Assembly (NCBI RefSeq): GCF_001314605.1
Contig: NZ_LIHP01000001.1
Coordinates: 124,001-188,000, forward strand
Direction of reading: 5' to 3'
DNA from: Marinobacter sp. HL-58
Lineage (GTDB): Bacteria > Pseudomonadota > Gammaproteobacteria > Pseudomonadales > Oleiphilaceae
DNA length: 64,000 nucleotides
Of this stretch, positions 61,005 through 64,000 are shown in pieces. The first letter of the stretch is position 1, and each line of letters opens with the position of its first letter. The position numbers were made by a program, and so were the translations under genes. Below the pieces are notes generated by a model. The model saw nothing but the letters and a program-made list of their open reading frames with translations, did no database searches and was not told the origin of the DNA.

Positions 61005-61748
61005 ATGAATGTCTACGAAACCGACGAACTGCTCAGCCAGTACCTGGGATTCCATTTCGGGGAGAGCTATTTCGGTGTCGGCAATTACCCGGCCCGTTGC
61101 GCCGGCATCTGCCAGGAGTTGATGGCTGGCCGGGAAAAACGTAAAGCCCTGGATCTGGGATGTGCGGTTGGCCGGACAGCCTTCGAGCTGGGCCGGGTGT
61201 TTGATCAGGTCGTGGGTGTGGACCTGTCAAAAAGCTTTGTCGATGCTGCGGAGAATCTCCGGCAGGATGGTGTGATCGATTACTTTCGCCGGGATGAAGG
61301 CGAACTGGGCACCAGGGTGACGGCAAGCCTCGAGGAGCTTGGCCTGACCAGGGCGGCGGCGCGGGTATCCTTCGCCACGGGGGATGCCTGCCAGTTGAGC
61401 GAGGAACACGGGGATTATGACCTGATTTTTGCCGGTAACCTGATTGACCGGCTCCAGGATCCCGGGGCGTTCCTCCGGGACATTCATCAACGGCTGGCGG
61501 ATGGCGGCACCCTGGTGATCAGTTCACCCTATACCCTGATGGAAGAATTTACGCCCCGGGCCAACTGGGTTGGCGGTTTCGAGCGCAATGGTCAGCCGCG
61601 GACCGTGCTGGATGGTATTCGCGAGGTTCTGTCATCCCACTTTGAAGAGATCCAGCCGCCCCAGGATGTGCCTTTTGTGATCCGGGAGACCCGCCGCAAG
61701 TTCCAGCATACCATTGCGGAACTCAGTGCCTGGCGCAGGATTCGCTGA
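61005..61748 (+). CDS. OvoA C-terminal-type methyltransferase (putative 4-mercaptohistidine N1-methyltransferase)
   Basis: A 247-residue class I SAM-dependent methyltransferase. The opening MNVYETDELLSQYLGFHFGE and SAM motif RKALDLGCAVGRTAFELGRV, with the following VVGVDLSKSFVDAA, match what I recall of the methyltransferase half of OvoA, which N-methylates 4-mercaptohistidine to give ovothiol A. In OvoA proper it is fused to a different sulfoxide synthase; here it is a separate gene directly after an EgtB-like gene and probably in one operon with it. Ovothiol or a related methylated thiohistidine is the inferred product. Confidence 0.8.
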   Translation: MNVYETDELLSQYLGFHFGESYFGVGNYPARCAGICQELMAGREKRKALDLGCAVGRTAFELGRVFDQVVGVDLSKSFVDAAENLRQDGVIDYFRRDEGELGTRVTASLEELGLTRAAARVSFATGDACQLSEEHGDYDLIFAGNLIDRLQDPGAFLRDIHQRLADGGTLVISSPYTLMEEFTPRANWVGGFERNGQPRTVLDGIREVLSSHFEEIQPPQDVPFVIRETRRKFQHTIAELSAWRRIR

Positions 61749-61756
61749 CGCGCGGA

Positions 61757-62398
61757 TCAGTCCCTGCGGGTAAAAAACGCTGTCTGGGTGGGGTGGCCGA
61801 CATCAGCTACAAACTCCCCGATACCGCCGAAACGGACATCGTAGCCGGTCCGGTCGGCCACGCCCCGTGCCCAGCGCTGAAACTTGAGCCGGTCCCATTC
61901 GAACTTGTGGTCCTCCTCGCGGAATTCCCCCGGTGCCAGGTCGAACAGCGGGTTGTATTCCCGGTTCGGTGTGGTCATGAACAGACAGCCGGGACGGTAT
62001 TCCCCGAACACGGCCCGTTCAACCCTGGAAAGCTGCTCAGGGTTCACATGCTCAATGGTTTCCACCATGGTGGCCGCCTCATAGCCCCCCAGAGCCGGGT
62101 TGCTCTCGGCATAGGAGCCCCGAATCAGCTGGATTCTGGCGGGTGTCTCGTCCAGGTAGCCTGCCAGGACGGATCGGGCCTGGCGCAGGGAAACGCCAGA
62201 GTCTTCCAGCCCGGTAACCCTGTCGAACTGACTGTCTGCCAGCAGCCGGTACAGCAACGACCCGGAACCACAGCCCAGATCCAGCACCCGCCTGGCCCCT
62301 GTCGACTTGATCGTTCTGAATACAAAATCCAGACGCTCCTCATGCAGAGAAGTCATCTGGGTCATTGTGTTTTCGGCAGACCCCCTGGGTTCGTACAT
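61757..62398 (-). CDS. Stand-alone Hen1-like RNA 3'-terminal 2'-O-methyltransferase domain
   Basis: A 213-residue SAM-dependent methyltransferase with RRVLDLGCGSGSLLYRLLAD for SAM and the hallmarks of Hen1: MVETIEHVNPEQL (the E-x-x-E-H metal site), FMTTPNREYNPLF and EEDHKFEWDRLKFQRWA (the further His). Bacterial Hen1 proteins are usually about 450 residues, with an N-terminal domain, and encoded beside a Pnkp ligase for RNA repair; here the catalytic domain alone is present and no Pnkp is nearby. It overlaps the Kef-type antiporter gene's stop by one base (TGATG), so they are co-translated. It converges with the OvoA-like methyltransferase gene. Confidence 0.75.
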   Translation of the reverse strand: MYEPRGSAENTMTQMTSLHEERLDFVFRTIKSTGARRVLDLGCGSGSLLYRLLADSQFDRVTGLEDSGVSLRQARSVLAGYLDETPARIQLIRGSYAESNPALGGYEAATMVETIEHVNPEQLSRVERAVFGEYRPGCLFMTTPNREYNPLFDLAPGEFREEDHKFEWDRLKFQRWARGVADRTGYDVRFGGIGEFVADVGHPTQTAFFTRRD

Positions 62399-63969
62399 CA
62401 GAGCACTCCCGCAGTTTGCGAAGGTACGGCGGGCTGCTGATCCCTGAGATGGCTTGCCAGTGCCACGCCTGTTTCGCTCATGGTGAGATAGGCTTCATCA
62501 GCACCCGCTTCCCGGATCTTGCGGGCTTCGTCAGCGTACATGGTGTGCGCGACGATATAGCCGGTAAACCCCTTGCGGCGCAGCATCCGGGCGGCGATAA
62601 CTTTACCTTCTATATCGTTCATGGCGAGGATAACGGCTTGCAGGTCGGGCATGTGCAGTCCCTGCCAGAAAGTATTGTCTTCGGCGTCGGCAAAAACCAC
62701 GTTGCGGCCTTCCTCCTGATGCTTCCGTGTTTTTGCCGGGTCTGAATCCAGCCCTATCAGTTCAGGTTCGGATTCCCGCAGCCAGTCATAGGCCGCCGTG
62801 CCGGTTCTTCCCATGCCCATGACCAGAACCCTGGTGCTTCCGAGAGATATCGGTTGTTCGTCCGGGTGATGGGTCTGGCTTTCAAATCGTACCAGGGAAC
62901 CGGACCAACGTTCGTAAAGGGCGTGTGCATAGCGATTAAGCGGTGCGGAGATCACAAATGACAGGGACACCGTGATCGCCAGGGGAATCAGCCATTCCGG
63001 CAGGGCGATACTGGCGACAATCAGGCCGAACTCGCTGTAGTTGGTCAGCGACAGGGCACTGAGAAAACCACTTCGGGCACGGAGCCTGAACAGCAACAGC
63101 AGGAAGAAGAACAGCAGACCTTTCAACGGCAGAACGATCGCGGCGACCACCGCAAAAACCAGTGCCTGGTCGTCAGGCAGGCCACCAATACCAATCTGCA
63201 GGAAAAAACCCACGAGGAAGACTTCTTTCACGCTCCAGAGAGATTTTGCCAACTCCTGGGAGCGGGGATGACTGGCCAGCATGGCGCCAAACACCAGGGC
63301 GCCAAGCTCCGAACTGAGCCCGACTGCTTCGAAACCCAGCCCGCCAACAACCAGAGCCAATAACAATCCGAGCAGGACCAGCAATTCATCGTGGCCGCTG
63401 GCATCCAGCAGTTTGAATAACAAGGGCCTTAATAATGGCAGGCCAAACACGATTATCGCCCACTGGGATGGCGTCTGGCCGGCAGCCAGGCTCATCACCA
63501 CCAGTGCAATCAGGTCCTGCATGATCAATATGCCGATGGCGACGCGGCCATGAAATGCCCGCAGTTCCCGCTTGGTTTCCAGCACCTTGGCGGCCAGTAC
63601 CGTGCTGGAAAACGACAGCGCGATGGCCAGCAGGAATGCGGTCTGCCATTCCAGGTCCAGCAACAGATAGAGGCCGGGCGTGAAAACAACACAGGTAATA
63701 CCAAAATGCAGCAGGCTTCCGCCAATCACCTCGGGGCTGATAATGGAGCGGAGTTTCAGCTTCAGGCCGACGGTAAAAAGCAGTAACAGCACGCCGAGAT
63801 GGGCAATATGTTCCAGGACAGCGGTTGCCTCAACGGCGACGTTGGTTGCCGCCGCTAGCCCGCTCAGCAGGAATCCGGCGGCAAGGTAGCCTACCAGCGG
63901 AGGCAGGCCCACCAACTTGACCAGCAGGCCGAGGACAAAGGCAAAGGAAATCCAGATGGCTTCAGGCAT
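62398..63969 (-). CDS. Kef-type (CPA2) cation:proton antiporter with NAD-binding domain
   Basis: A 523-residue monovalent cation:proton antiporter of the CPA2/Kef group. The membrane domain of about 12 segments includes LLLLFTVGLKLKLRSI, AIALSFSSTVLAAKVLETK and GLSSELGALVFGAMLASHP. A C-terminal TrkA-N fold starts VLVMGMGRTGTAAYDWL with DSDPAKTRKHQEEGRNVVFAD. There is no separate ancillary KefF/KefG gene in the window. The start at 63969 leaves about 30 bases of upstream sequence before the window ends. It is followed by the Hen1-like gene. Confidence 0.9.
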   Translation of the reverse strand: MPEAIWISFAFVLGLLVKLVGLPPLVGYLAAGFLLSGLAAATNVAVEATAVLEHIAHLGVLLLLFTVGLKLKLRSIISPEVIGGSLLHFGITCVVFTPGLYLLLDLEWQTAFLLAIALSFSSTVLAAKVLETKRELRAFHGRVAIGILIMQDLIALVVMSLAAGQTPSQWAIIVFGLPLLRPLLFKLLDASGHDELLVLLGLLLALVVGGLGFEAVGLSSELGALVFGAMLASHPRSQELAKSLWSVKEVFLVGFFLQIGIGGLPDDQALVFAVVAAIVLPLKGLLFFFLLLLFRLRARSGFLSALSLTNYSEFGLIVASIALPEWLIPLAITVSLSFVISAPLNRYAHALYERWSGSLVRFESQTHHPDEQPISLGSTRVLVMGMGRTGTAAYDWLRESEPELIGLDSDPAKTRKHQEEGRNVVFADAEDNTFWQGLHMPDLQAVILAMNDIEGKVIAARMLRRKGFTGYIVAHTMYADEARKIREAGADEAYLTMSETGVALASHLRDQQPAVPSQTAGVL

Positions 63970-64000
63970 GGGTTACTTCACGGTTGAAAACAGGGCTAGT

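Overview
The window looks like a chromosomal segment of a marine gammaproteobacterium, most like Marinobacter or a close relative. This is inferred from moderately high GC, a PA0069-type radical SAM protein, TRAP transport, SulP/DauA, a glyoxylate-shunt AceA of the 530-residue Pseudomonas type and the overall gene style. No rRNA, tRNA, CRISPR array, prophage or insertion sequence was seen.

Layout. 1-5.8 kb: end of a J-domain protein, a secretin-N-like protein, a DAHP synthase behind an aromatic-rich leader peptide and attenuator, a 111-nt cloverleaf-like inverted repeat, a LysE exporter, a lipoamide-dehydrogenase-family flavoprotein, a DUF2061 protein and Dps. 5.8-9.7 kb: an ABC importer operon of the iron/phosphonate type. 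9.7-13.7 kb: a CPBP-type intramembrane protease, tandem Pho boxes, a frameshifted phosphate-selective-type porin and a large secreted protein with a JDVT-CTERM-like tail. 13.7-20.7 kb: cyclopropane fatty acid synthase with a flavin reductase, a TRAP transporter and a radical SAM protein. 21-30 kb: a GH84 glycosidase, a SIMPL protein and the complete fructose PTS (fruB-fruK-fruA) with a divergent Cra-type regulator and its operator. 30-41.8 kb: macrodomain, DMT exporter, ChaN lipoprotein, DauA, an outer-membrane barrel, a CASTOR/DMI1-like channel, a PII-like/DUF1538/CBS operon and isocitrate lyase.

41.8-47.3 kb is the most unusual region. A near-consensus sigma-54 promoter with an upstream palindrome precedes four genes: an Asn/Asp/Ser-repeat secreted protein, two small secreted proteins and a periplasmic C39 peptidase. 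Convergent to them are an outer-membrane barrel and a VpsR-like regulator whose GAFTGA and Walker B motifs are degenerate. The three secreted proteins share a short Q-N/V-I-Q motif, and two carry a double-glycine-leader-like motif just after the signal peptide. I read this as a divergent relative of Fap-type functional amyloid or adhesin export systems.

47.5-64 kb: an acyl-CoA thioesterase, an SLC13 permease, a TetR-RND efflux locus with a visible operator, an acyltransferase-like membrane protein, a class A beta-lactamase-like hydrolase, a large lipoprotein, an EgtB-like sulfoxide synthase followed by a free-standing OvoA-C-terminal-like methyltransferase, a stand-alone Hen1-like methyltransferase and a Kef-type antiporter.

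Several genes have starts shorter than their longest open frame; starts were chosen by ribosome-binding sites and signal peptides.
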